From CAZFUY01 sp964522445 (lineage in GTDB: Bacteria; Pseudomonadota; Gammaproteobacteria; SZUA-229), in assembly GCA_964522445.1 (NCBI GenBank), contig CAZFUY010000015.1:1-38321 (forward strand): a stretch of 38,321 nt of DNA. The letters run 5' to 3'. Made by a program: the position numbers and the translations under genes. This document shows, one piece after another, positions 1 through 7,226 of the stretch; positions within the stretch are counted from its first letter, which is position 1, and the number at the start of each line of letters is the position of its first letter. Under the pieces are notes generated by a model, which saw only the letters and a program-made list of their open reading frames with translations, did no database searches and had not been told where the DNA came from.

Positions 1-27
1 ACAGGCAGTGCAGTTTTCTTTTATTAA

Positions 28-1269
28 TCAATCAAGCCGTATAGATACAACCAATCCACCATCTGAATTCTCTGCTAAAGAGTTATGCCAGCCAATTTGG
101 TGGCATAGTTTGGATACAATAATTAATCCCAGTCCTGATTCTGAAGCCAGTATTTCATCTACACTGGACTGGTTGTATTTTTTTATAATGTCTTTGCTCA
201 TGCCTGAGCCTGTGTCGCTAACGGTTATTTTGTTTTCTAATAGTTCTACTTTAATAGTGCCGGTTCGTGTGTGTTGAAATGCATTTCTTATTAGATTGCC
301 AATAATAAGCTTTACAATTTTTGGTTGTGTTGTAGATGTTGCTTCATGCTTGCATTTAAATATAAGTTCAATTTCGTTATTGCGTTTTAATAGTTGATAT
401 TCTTTTACCAGTTCTGTGAGTACATTTGAAATGGGCCAGGGGTTTTGTTGTTCTATTTTTTCTGGTGAGAATTTAATTAGTTGTAATAAGGACTCAGAAA
501 CATATTGCATATCTAATGCTGATCGATGAATGCGTTCGATTCTGGTTTTAGTTTGTTGCTCCAGATTATTATTTTCTAATAATGTTTCAATGGTCGTGAG
601 TATTGTTGTTAGAGGGGTTCTTAGTTCATGGCTGGTGATGCCTGAGAATTGTTTTTCTTTTATTAAATAATTAGCCAGTCGTTCAAGATAACCTTCTATT
701 GCATCTTCAATAATTTTTAAATCCTGGTCGTCTGTTTTTGCTGACAGTTTTGTATCGTTAGGGGATAGTTTTTTAATTATTTGTGCAAGGTCTGTAACGG
801 GGCGGGCCATGATTTCGGTGAACCATAAGCTTAGAATAATAGAAGATGCGACACCAATAAGTGTAAGCGCTATAGCAATAAAGGTTATATTTTTTTCGTA
901 TTCATCTATAACGCTAATATCAAATGCAAGGTATAGAGTGTCATTTTTTAAAGGGTTTATAAAAAGATGGTAGGTTTTATTCTGCCATAAAATTTCATGG
1001 TGAGATCCGGGTTTGTATTTAAGAAAAAGTTCAGGAACATTTTTGTTGGATGCTAAAAAACCGATAGTGTGCATGCTATTGGGTAAATACTTATTTTTAT
1101 CATATTCATTGCTAATACGCTGTAATTCTTCCTGATAAGCAAAACTGATATAGTGTTGTTCAAGATATTCGCCAGATAAATTAATGGTTATTGCAAATAC
1201 AATGGTAAAAACAGTGCCTAAAATAACAAGGCCAAAGAAAATACGTTGTCGAATAGATAATGATTTCAT
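28..1269 (-). CDS. Two-component sensor histidine kinase
   Basis: Inner-membrane sensor kinase, 413 aa, complete. Membrane segments lie at about residues 9-31 and 127-150, enclosing a periplasmic sensor of only about 95 residues with no family I recognise. A HAMP-like linker follows, then the H-box SHELRTPL with phospho-acceptor His214. The ATP-binding domain has an N-box with Asn325 and Asn329, a G1 box DTGSGM (352-357) and a G2 box SGLGL (378-382), so the kinase should be active. The regulator gene is immediately upstream with a 1-nt gap, so the two are co-transcribed and surely partners. They are divergent from a TlpA/DUF4266/DUF3570/ApbE operon, which I infer is their target. The signal sensed is unknown. 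The layout resembles QseC/PmrB-type kinases, but no specific ortholog can be named. Confidence 0.93.
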   Translation of the reverse strand: MKSLSIRQRIFFGLVILGTVFTIVFAITINLSGEYLEQHYISFAYQEELQRISNEYDKNKYLPNSMHTIGFLASNKNVPELFLKYKPGSHHEILWQNKTYHLFINPLKNDTLYLAFDISVIDEYEKNITFIAIALTLIGVASSIILSLWFTEIMARPVTDLAQIIKKLSPNDTKLSAKTDDQDLKIIEDAIEGYLERLANYLIKEKQFSGITSHELRTPLTTILTTIETLLENNNLEQQTKTRIERIHRSALDMQYVSESLLQLIKFSPEKIEQQNPWPISNVLTELVKEYQLLKRNNEIELIFKCKHEATSTTQPKIVKLIIGNLIRNAFQHTRTGTIKVELLENKITVSDTGSGMSKDIIKKYNQSSVDEILASESGLGLIIVSKLCHQIGWHNSLAENSDGGLVVSIRLD

Positions 1270-1270
1270 A

Positions 1271-1936
1271 TCAGTTTCTTAAAATGTAGCCAGAACCACG
1301 AATAGTGTGTAGATATTCTGTATTAAAAGCTTTATCTATTTTTTGACGAAGTGTGTGGATATGGATTTTTAGAACTTCTTTTTTAGGTATTTCATCACCC
1401 CACAATGTATATTCAAGATCATTTTTACTGACGACGTTAGGTGATTTTTTCATTAGTAATTTAAGAATTTTACGACATGATGAATTGAGTTCAATTGTTA
1501 CACCTTCATGACTTATCTTTTGTGTGTCCAGGTTGTAAATTAAATTGCCTACCTGGAGTATACGTGTTTTAGGTTGCTGCCTTTCTACAAGTACATTCAT
1601 TCGAGCAAGCAGTTCTGCCATTTCAAATGGTTTTACCAGATAATCTTCTGCGCCGCTGGAAAAGCCACTGAGTTTGTCTTCGAGACTGGATCGAGCGGTT
1701 AGCATAATAACCGGTGTTGTTATCTGATATTCATCTCTAAGACGTTTGCATAGTTTAAAGCCATCAAAGTCAGGTAAGTTGATGTCTAGTACAATAATGT
1801 CAAAACTAAACTGTTCCAGTAAACTTAATGCCGACTGTGCAGTGTAGGTGCAATCAACGACTATCTGGTGGCTTTGCAAATAATCATATAAACTTTCGCT
1901 CAGGTCGTAATTATCTTCAATAAGTAAGGCGCGCAT
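1271..1936 (-). CDS. OmpR/PhoB-family response regulator
   Basis: DNA-binding response regulator, 221 aa. The receiver has the acidic pair Glu7/Asp8, phospho-acceptor Asp51 in VLDINLPDFDG, Thr80 and Lys102 (VKPF), so it is intact. The C-terminal half is a winged helix typical of the OmpR family (roughly 125-220), with the recognition-helix/wing pattern LKIHIHTLRQKI and a final RGSGYIL. It is the first gene of a two-gene unit with the kinase. Members of this family bind direct repeats spaced about 11 bp apart, and such a repeat (TTAACC-N5-TTAACC) lies at 1986-2002, in the gap between this gene and the divergent redox operon. I infer that it controls that operon and possibly itself. The subfamily is probably close to QseB/PmrA, but that is judged by eye. 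Confidence 0.93.
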   Translation of the reverse strand: MRALLIEDNYDLSESLYDYLQSHQIVVDCTYTAQSALSLLEQFSFDIIVLDINLPDFDGFKLCKRLRDEYQITTPVIMLTARSSLEDKLSGFSSGAEDYLVKPFEMAELLARMNVLVERQQPKTRILQVGNLIYNLDTQKISHEGVTIELNSSCRKILKLLMKKSPNVVSKNDLEYTLWGDEIPKKEVLKIHIHTLRQKIDKAFNTEYLHTIRGSGYILRN

Positions 1937-1985
1937 GGGCTATATTACGGTTCTGGTAATGGGTTGCTTTAAGTATATTAGTAAT

Positions 1986-2002
1986 TTAACCGAGAATTAA
2001 CC
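1986..2002. promoter_or_regulatory. Candidate response-regulator operator (direct repeat)
   Basis: The sequence shows TTAACC, five bases, TTAACC: two identical hexamers 11 bp start to start. This is the spacing at which OmpR-family regulators usually bind as head-to-tail dimers. It lies about 40 nt upstream of the TlpA-like start codon and 50 nt from the regulator start, in the only divergent space of the region. Function is inferred from position and geometry only. Confidence 0.4.
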
Positions 2003-2041
2003 TTGATAGAGATAAGATTTCATAAAATTATGGAGAAGTTG

Positions 2042-2488
2042 ATGTTGAAACGTTTTTTTGTATTTTTTGTACTGGTATTTTCTGTTTCTATAAGTTCTTT
2101 GGCGCAGGCAGTTGAGCTTGATCTTAATCAGTATAAAGGAAAAGTAGTTTATTTAGATTTCTGGGCTTCGTGGTGTGTGCCATGTCGACATTCATTTCCC
2201 TGGATGAACAAAATGCAACAGGAATTGTCCGATAAGGGGCTGGTTATTATTGCTGTTAATCTTGATGAAGAACAAAAAGAAGCAGCAGCCTTTCTTCGTG
2301 CTGTTCCTGCAGATTTCAAAGTTATTTATGATCCAGAAGGTCAGCTAGCGAATGAATATAAGGTGAAAGGTATGCCAAGTTCGTATATTTTTGATCGATC
2401 AGGGAAGCTTGTGAAAAGCCATATTGGTTTTAAAAACAAAGATGCGGCTTCAGCACGTAAATATATAGAATCACTATTAAATCGATAG
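2042..2488 (+). CDS. TlpA-like periplasmic thioredoxin-fold protein
   Basis: Exported thiol-disulfide oxidoreductase of the TlpA/ResA/DsbE type, about 148 aa. The active site is WCVPC within FWASWCVPCRHSFPW, and a cis-proline-type GMPSSYIFD motif comes later. I place the start at ATG 2042, because GGAGA sits 5 nt upstream and this start gives a clean Sec signal peptide (MLKRFFVFFVLVF then SLAQA|VE). An upstream in-frame start at 2003 would add 13 residues before the signal and has no better ribosome site. It is the first gene of a tight operon with the DUF4266 lipoprotein (9-nt gap) and the DUF3570 protein. Likely role: reducing or protecting cysteines of an envelope partner, for example the Cys-rich lipoprotein next door. 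That partner assignment is inference. Confidence 0.9.
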   Translation: MLKRFFVFFVLVFSVSISSLAQAVELDLNQYKGKVVYLDFWASWCVPCRHSFPWMNKMQQELSDKGLVIIAVNLDEEQKEAAAFLRAVPADFKVIYDPEGQLANEYKVKGMPSSYIFDRSGKLVKSHIGFKNKDAASARKYIESLLNR

Positions 2489-2497
2489 GAGAAACGA

Positions 2498-2713
2498 GTG
2501 GTGAAATTTATTGGTATTGTATTAATTCTTTTGTCTCTGTCGGCATGTAGCCAATGGGGAGTAAAACCCTGGGAACGTAATGTTCTGGCAAAACCAGAAA
2601 TGGCGCTGGATAGCTCGCCTCTAACATCTGCACTGGATGATCATATTTATTTCAGTAAAGAAGCATCAAGCGGCGGCCGAGGTTTTGGCGGCGGTGGTTG
2701 TGGCTGTAACTAG
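2498..2713 (+). CDS. DUF4266 family small lipoprotein
   Basis: Small lipoprotein, 71 aa, of unknown function. The signal peptide ends in a lipobox (LSLSAC) with lipidated Cys17. Ser at +2 suggests outer-membrane sorting. The mature part has the WGVKPWERNVLA and HIYFSKEASSGGRGFGGGGCGCN signatures that I associate with DUF4266. The C-terminal Gly-rich tail with two Cys is the striking part and could bind metal or a cofactor or form a thiol pair; that is inference. The start is GTG at 2498 (a second GTG follows at 2501), with AGGAG 6 nt upstream. It sits between the TlpA-like and DUF3570 genes, an association I have seen as typical for this family, so the three probably act together at the outer membrane. 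Confidence 0.85.
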   Translation: MVKFIGIVLILLSLSACSQWGVKPWERNVLAKPEMALDSSPLTSALDDHIYFSKEASSGGRGFGGGGCGCN

Positions 2714-2726
2714 GGGCTAATATATT

Positions 2727-4037
2727 ATGAAAAAACATCAAAAAATAACACTGGCACTGGCCTCTGCAAGCTATTCTCTTATGGGCGTTTCATCCAGTGT
2801 ACAGGCTGAAGTCTCTCCTGATTATGATGGTTGGGATATTAAATCTGCGTTTTTATTTTATAGTGAGTCAGATAGAGTTACAGCAATCGAGCCTGTTGTT
2901 AGTGCTAAAAAACAACTGGACACAGATGAGTCAATTTCATTTAAGCTGGTATTCGATTCGCTAACTGGTGCATCGGCCAATGGTGCGGTGACAACCGCTT
3001 CTGCGCAAACTTTTACCCGTCCTTCAGGTAATGGTAGTTATACGACAGCGGCTAATGAAACACCTCTGGATGATACCTTTATGGATACGCGAGTTGCGTT
3101 GAGTGGTAGTTGGGAAATGCCACTTTCACGCATGAATAAACTGGTGTTAGGTGGTAATGTTTCTAAAGAATTCGATTATCTTTCACTGGGTTTCAGTTCA
3201 TTGTTTTCACATGATATGAATGATCGAAATACAACGTTAAGTACTGGACTATCTTTGGCGAGTGATACCATTACACCCAAGGATAATATTCCAAAGCCAT
3301 TTAGTGTGATGTTGCCCGCAGGTGTGGATAATTCCTCAACCCGATTAGATGCTTCTGATAGTAAAACAACGATTGATGTTTTATTTGGTGTTACTCAGGT
3401 GATTGATAAAAATAGCTTGTTGCAGTTGAATTATTCATTCAGCCAGTCAAGCGGTTATTTAACAGATCCGTATAAAATAATTAGTGTTGTTGATGCAAAT
3501 GGTGATCCGCTTATTGCAGATGTGGCAACTAATTTGTCTCAGGTTGTTTATGAAAGCAGACCTGATTCGAGAACCAAGCACAGTATTTTTACACAGTACA
3601 AACGTAACTTTAGTGGTGACGTGTTTGATATATCCTATCGCTATATGTTTGATGACTGGGACATAACATCGCATACTGTAGACTTTAAATATCGTTTAAA
3701 AACTTCAGACAATACTTTCTGGCAACCACATATTCGTTTTTACCAGCAAAGTGAAGCCGAGTTTTATAAGCCTTTTTATATTTCTGGAACGGATGTAATA
3801 CCCACTGCAGGTGATGACACAAAATTTGCAACAGCAGATTATCGTTTAAGTGAAATGACAACTACTACATTGGGGATTGAGTACGGGCACGTTTATAAAG
3901 ATCGTGGCTGGAGTATGGCAGTTGAGTATTATTTGCAAACACCATCAGAGCCAGATAATAAACCTGTTAATCTTCAGAGTCAGGTATTGTCACCCGAAGT
4001 TGATGCGCTTATGTTCAGGTTTAATTACGACTTCTAG
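2727..4037 (+). CDS. DUF3570 family outer-membrane-type protein
   Basis: Exported 436-aa protein with a Sec signal peptide (cleavage near residue 28, SVQA|EV). Alternating polar/hydrophobic strands run throughout and the C-terminus ends in phenylalanine (MFRFNYDF), as expected of an outer-membrane beta-barrel. It matches what I know of DUF3570, whose function is not established. Near the N-terminus, residues 77-83 read DSLTGAS, within a run of small residues. This resembles the D-x-x-[ST]-G-A-[ST] motif in which ApbE enzymes attach FMN to Thr or Ser of NqrC/RnfG-type proteins, and an ApbE-like gene is next in the operon. FMN attachment here is a hypothesis. The gap after the DUF4266 gene is 13 nt. 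Confidence 0.82.
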   Translation: MKKHQKITLALASASYSLMGVSSSVQAEVSPDYDGWDIKSAFLFYSESDRVTAIEPVVSAKKQLDTDESISFKLVFDSLTGASANGAVTTASAQTFTRPSGNGSYTTAANETPLDDTFMDTRVALSGSWEMPLSRMNKLVLGGNVSKEFDYLSLGFSSLFSHDMNDRNTTLSTGLSLASDTITPKDNIPKPFSVMLPAGVDNSSTRLDASDSKTTIDVLFGVTQVIDKNSLLQLNYSFSQSSGYLTDPYKIISVVDANGDPLIADVATNLSQVVYESRPDSRTKHSIFTQYKRNFSGDVFDISYRYMFDDWDITSHTVDFKYRLKTSDNTFWQPHIRFYQQSEAEFYKPFYISGTDVIPTAGDDTKFATADYRLSEMTTTTLGIEYGHVYKDRGWSMAVEYYLQTPSEPDNKPVNLQSQVLSPEVDALMFRFNYDF

Positions 4038-4044
4038 TTCGTGG

Positions 4045-4069
4045 CGTGGGCACATTTTTTGTGCCCACG
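4045..4069 (+). terminator. Hairpin between DUF3570 gene and apbE-like gene
   Basis: CGTGGGCACA and TGTGCCCACG form a perfect 10-bp stem with a TTTTT loop, 7 nt after the DUF3570 stop codon. No T-run follows the stem, so it is not a textbook intrinsic terminator. It may stabilise the upstream mRNA end or attenuate transcription into the apbE-like gene. Confidence 0.5.
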
Positions 4070-4140
4070 TGTCATTTAATTCGGGATTCCTGTTAAAAGC
4101 ATACGGGAATAACAATTAAAAAATGCTATGATTTTTAATC

Positions 4141-5043
4141 ATGCAGACAAAAAAACTCAAACGTAAATTTCAAACTGAAAAAATAGAGTCAGGCTATCGC
4201 GGCATATTCAATGCCATGGCCAGCCCCTGTGAAGTGTTAATAGAAACTAATGACTCTCAGCTTGCATCTCAGATAACAGAAATTGTTGCTAACGAAGCAT
4301 GGCGTATTGAACAAAAGTTCAGCCGTTATCGTGATGATAATATGCTTTATAAAATTCATAATGCCAAAGGTAAAGCTGTTGAGGTTGATGAAGAATTTGC
4401 TCACCTGCTCAATTTCTCTCAGCAATGTTATCAACTAAGTGAAGGATTATTTGATATTACTTCTGGTGTGTTAAGACGCATCTGGAAATTTGATGGCAGC
4501 GATAAAATCCCAACCCGTAAACAGGCTAAAGCTTTATTAAAATATATTGGTTGGAATAAAGTGATCTGGCAGCCGCCCTGTATTACTTTGCCAGAAGGGA
4601 TGGAAATTGATCTGGGTGGAATAGGCAAGGAGTATGCGGTAGACAAAGCCGCTATGCTGGCAGCAGAAAAAACTGACAAACCTGTATTAATTAATTTTGG
4701 AGGTGATCTTTTTGCAACCAGGCCGCCACTTTCAAGAGATGCCTGGCAGGTAGGTATTGAATCCATTGGCGGTTCAGATAAAACAGGTATTATTCAAATA
4801 AAAGCGGGGGGTATCGCTACCAGTGGCGATGCAAAACGTTATCTTGAACGGAATGGAAAACGTTATTTTCATGTATTAAATCCAGCAACAGCCTGGTCTG
4901 TTACTCATGCGCCAAAGTCTGTTACGGTTGCTGCACCTCGATGTATTGAAGCGGGTTTTTTATCGACCATGGCAATGTTAAAAGGAAAGGAAGCTAAAGC
5001 ATTTTTAGAAGTGCAGGATGTTTTATTCTGGATTCAGAAATAG
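4141..5043 (+). CDS. ApbE-like FAD:protein FMN transferase
   Basis: ApbE/NosX-type flavin transferase homologue, 300 aa, near the usual length. ApbE enzymes move FMN from FAD to Thr/Ser of partner proteins. Family signatures present: FDITSG (104-109), DLGGIGKEYAVDKA (157-170), INFGGDL (184-190), TSGD (227-230) and HVLNPAT (244-250). Two oddities stand out. There is no signal peptide or lipobox, and an in-frame TGA at 4129-4131 leaves no room to extend upstream, although most ApbE proteins act in the periplasm. In the C-terminal metal-site motif (usually A-D-x-L-[SA]-T) the sequence is AGFLST (271-276), so the Asp is Gly272 while Thr276 is kept. It may be a cytoplasmic or specialised ApbE branch that goes with DUF3570. 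It lies about 100 nt after the DUF3570 gene, beyond a hairpin. Confidence 0.87.
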   Translation: MQTKKLKRKFQTEKIESGYRGIFNAMASPCEVLIETNDSQLASQITEIVANEAWRIEQKFSRYRDDNMLYKIHNAKGKAVEVDEEFAHLLNFSQQCYQLSEGLFDITSGVLRRIWKFDGSDKIPTRKQAKALLKYIGWNKVIWQPPCITLPEGMEIDLGGIGKEYAVDKAAMLAAEKTDKPVLINFGGDLFATRPPLSRDAWQVGIESIGGSDKTGIIQIKAGGIATSGDAKRYLERNGKRYFHVLNPATAWSVTHAPKSVTVAAPRCIEAGFLSTMAMLKGKEAKAFLEVQDVLFWIQK

Positions 5044-5137
5044 ACCATTAATTTTTTGCTGATAAGAATATCTAAATATTTTATTGTTCCAGTACACTAG
5101 TTAAAACTATGTGCTTTTTAGTGCAAGGCGTTATTGT

Positions 5138-5237
5138 TTTTATGTCACCGAGCGTTTTTATATTATTCCGAACAACTTTATATTATTCCGAACACCCTTA
5201 TGTCATCCGAGCACCTTTATGTCATCCCGAGCGCAGT
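5138..5237 (+). repeat. Degenerate tandem array of about 20-nt units
   Basis: About five successive units begin TTTATGTCACCGAGC, TTTATATTATTCCGAAC, TTATATTATTCCGAAC, TTATGTCATCCGAGC and TTATGTCATCCCGAGC. They read as decayed copies of the left end of the GTCATCCCGAGC element. The last unit is the left arm of the full element at 5221-5288. Confidence 0.75.
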
Positions 5238-5288
5238 CGAGGGATCTTGATCTTTATAATACCAGTTCCTCGATTGAGCCTGGGATGA
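5221..5288 (+). repeat. GTCATCCCGAGC inverted-repeat element
   Basis: The left arm reads TCATCCCGAGCGCAGTCGAG, and the right arm (from about 5268) reads CCTCGATTGAGCCTGGGATGA. They pair imperfectly around an AT-rich centre. The same family appears at 12103-12173 and 38273-38321, with a short related hairpin at 29197-29230. Its ends abut no gene, which fits a small dispersed intergenic repeat. Confidence 0.8.
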
Positions 5289-5367
5289 TAAAACAATAGT
5301 GGCTGAGAATTTAAGAGTTTTTTTGATACTAGCAGAATGATTTTTAATTGAGTTTTATGAGCTGACT

Positions 5368-5778
5368 CTACACAGTGTTAGTGCTGGATATGAAAGTGCC
5401 ATAAGCTTTATCCATTTTGCATATATGATCTTCTAACCAGTTTTTAAGGATACTCATTATCTGAGTTCTTAAAACAATTGTTCCGTTAGACATGTTGTGA
5501 TTTAGTTCATCTAATTTTAATATGAAGTTGTCGTGTGCCTGTTTATGTTTTTTATAATCAGGGAATTGTATGCTCTGCATTAAATCCTCTTCATGTTTGA
5601 AATGAAGTCTGGTGTAATCCATCATGTCCTTAATGGTCTGTTCTGTTGACATAGTTGAGTTTTTATTTGTAAGAGAGATATGAAGCTCGTTTATTAATGC
5701 AATCCATTTTATATGTTGTTCATTCATCTCATCAACACCTACGCTGAATTGTTCTAAGTCCCATGTAATAAAGCCCAT
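5368..5778 (-). CDS. Bacteriohemerythrin
   Basis: Single-domain bacteriohemerythrin, 136 aa, cytoplasmic, with a non-heme di-iron oxygen-binding site. All seven expected ligands are visible: His22 (EQH), His59 and Glu63 (HFKHEE), His78 and His82 (HKQAH), and His118 and Asp123 (HICKMD). The N-terminal WDLEQFSVGVDEMNEQH signature is typical. A strong ribosome site, AGGGGGAGG, lies 5 nt before the ATG. The gene is on the same strand as radA, 92 nt downstream, and may have its own promoter. Proteins of this family deliver or sense O2 in microaerobic bacteria, or feed oxygen to methane monooxygenase in methanotrophs. Nothing here decides between these roles. Confidence 0.95.
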   Translation of the reverse strand: MGFITWDLEQFSVGVDEMNEQHIKWIALINELHISLTNKNSTMSTEQTIKDMMDYTRLHFKHEEDLMQSIQFPDYKKHKQAHDNFILKLDELNHNMSNGTIVLRTQIMSILKNWLEDHICKMDKAYGTFISSTNTV

Positions 5779-5870
5779 GAATACCTCCCCCTAAAAAAAG
5801 GGATATTGTAAAGCAGAAATAATCGTTAGGGTAGAAGTTATAGAGTGTTTGTTAAAACCATTGTCCGGTT

Positions 5871-7226
5871 TTATATGTCAAGCAATTCACTAACACGATG
5901 CACGGGTATTAATGTTATTTCTTCTGGCATATCCTGTTTTTTAGGCATATTGTCTTTAGGAATCACGGCATGAGTAAAGCCGTGTTTTGCCGCTTCTTTT
6001 AATCGCTCCTGGCCATTGGGTACAGGGCGGATTTCACCGGCTAATCCAATCTCTCCAAAAGTAAAAAGTTTTTCGGGTAATGCTGTATTACGAAAGCTGG
6101 AGAGTATGGCCAGTAGCATGGAAGTGTCGGCTGCGGTTTCGGTCACTCTTACGCCGCCAACAATATTAATAAATATATCCTGATCATACATGGGAATGCC
6201 ACCATGGCGGTGCAGAACGGCTAATAACATGGACAGGCGATTTTGATCTAATCCTAAAGTTACGCGCCGGGGGTTTCCTAAATGGCTTTCATCAACCAGT
6301 GCCTGCACTTCAACTAACAGGGGGCGATTGCCTTCACGGGTGACGGTAACTACTGTGCCGGGTACGGGTTCATCGTGTCGTGATAAAAATATAGCGGATG
6401 GATTGCTAACGGCTTTTAATCCATGCTCGGTCATGGCAAATAAACCCAGTTCATTTACTGCGCCAAAACGATTTTTAACTGCGCGAATCATGCGGTATCT
6501 TTCGCCGGGATCACCTTCAAAATACAGCACGGTATCAACCATGTGTTCCAGTACTCGAGGGCCTGCCAAAGTGCCTTCTTTGGTAACATGGCCGACCAGA
6601 AATAATGAGGTATTGGTCTGTTTTGCAAAGCGTACTAACTGGGCGGCACTTTCTCTTACCTGTGCAACTGCACCAGGAGCTGACTGCAATAATTCGGTAT
6701 AAACTGTTTGTATGGAATCTATTACCATTACCTGTGGTTTTTCCTGTTTGGCTAATTGCAGAATACGTTCCACACAGGTTTCGGTTAATAGTTTAAATTT
6801 ATCATCACCCAGCTCCAGTCGTTTGGCGCGTAAAGTAACCTGCTGTAATGATTCCTCACCTGTAACATAAAGCGCTTTCATTTTTGCGCCCAGTGTTGCC
6901 AGTGTTTGCGTGAGTAGAGTGGATTTGCCTATGCCAGGATCACCACCAATTAAAATAACTGAGCCATAAACCAGGCCACCACCCAGTACGCGATCTAATT
7001 CATCAATACCTGTGGCGCAGCGTGGTTCGGCCTGTAATTCAATGTCTTTCATGCTTTGAATGCTTGTCTGGCCTGCATAACCTGTAAAGCGAGAGCTGCT
7101 TGCTTCAGCTGCCTGAATGCTTTCGATTAATGTATTCCATGCTTTGCAGTCGCCGCACTGGCCAGACCATTTATTGTGTGCTGAACCACATTCAGTGCAT
7201 TGATATAAAGTTTTTGTTTTAGCCAT
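5871..7226 (-). CDS. radA: DNA repair/recombination protein RadA
   Basis: RadA (Sms), 451 aa, full length: a RecA-like ATPase with a Lon-like C-terminal domain that promotes branch migration in recombinational repair. The N-terminal C4 zinc finger has Cys10, Cys13, Cys24 and Cys27. Walker A is GGDPGIGKST with Lys101, Walker B is VMVIDSIQ (167-174), and the RadA-specific KNRFG motif is at 251-255. The Lon-protease-like domain fills the C-terminal third and lacks the proteolytic role, as usual. The start overlaps the end of the upstream corB-like gene by 8 nt, so the two are translationally coupled. Confidence 0.97.
   Translation of the reverse strand: MAKTKTLYQCTECGSAHNKWSGQCGDCKAWNTLIESIQAAEASSSRFTGYAGQTSIQSMKDIELQAEPRCATGIDELDRVLGGGLVYGSVILIGGDPGIGKSTLLTQTLATLGAKMKALYVTGEESLQQVTLRAKRLELGDDKFKLLTETCVERILQLAKQEKPQVMVIDSIQTVYTELLQSAPGAVAQVRESAAQLVRFAKQTNTSLFLVGHVTKEGTLAGPRVLEHMVDTVLYFEGDPGERYRMIRAVKNRFGAVNELGLFAMTEHGLKAVSNPSAIFLSRHDEPVPGTVVTVTREGNRPLLVEVQALVDESHLGNPRRVTLGLDQNRLSMLLAVLHRHGGIPMYDQDIFINIVGGVRVTETAADTSMLLAILSSFRNTALPEKLFTFGEIGLAGEIRPVPNGQERLKEAAKHGFTHAVIPKDNMPKKQDMPEEITLIPVHRVSELLDI

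Larger units (their letters stand above)
5044..5367. other. Intergenic stretch with repeat array, no gene
   Basis: These 324 nt between the apbE-like gene and the convergent hemerythrin gene show no convincing coding sequence. A short open frame at 5111-5299 simply reads through repeats. The content is an AT-rich lead-in (5044-5137), a degenerate tandem array and inverted-repeat element (5138-5288), then about 80 nt of unremarkable sequence. Confidence 0.8.

Noticed and set aside
5111..5299. 62-aa open frame after the apbE-like gene
   Set aside because: It simply translates the repeat array and has no ribosome site.
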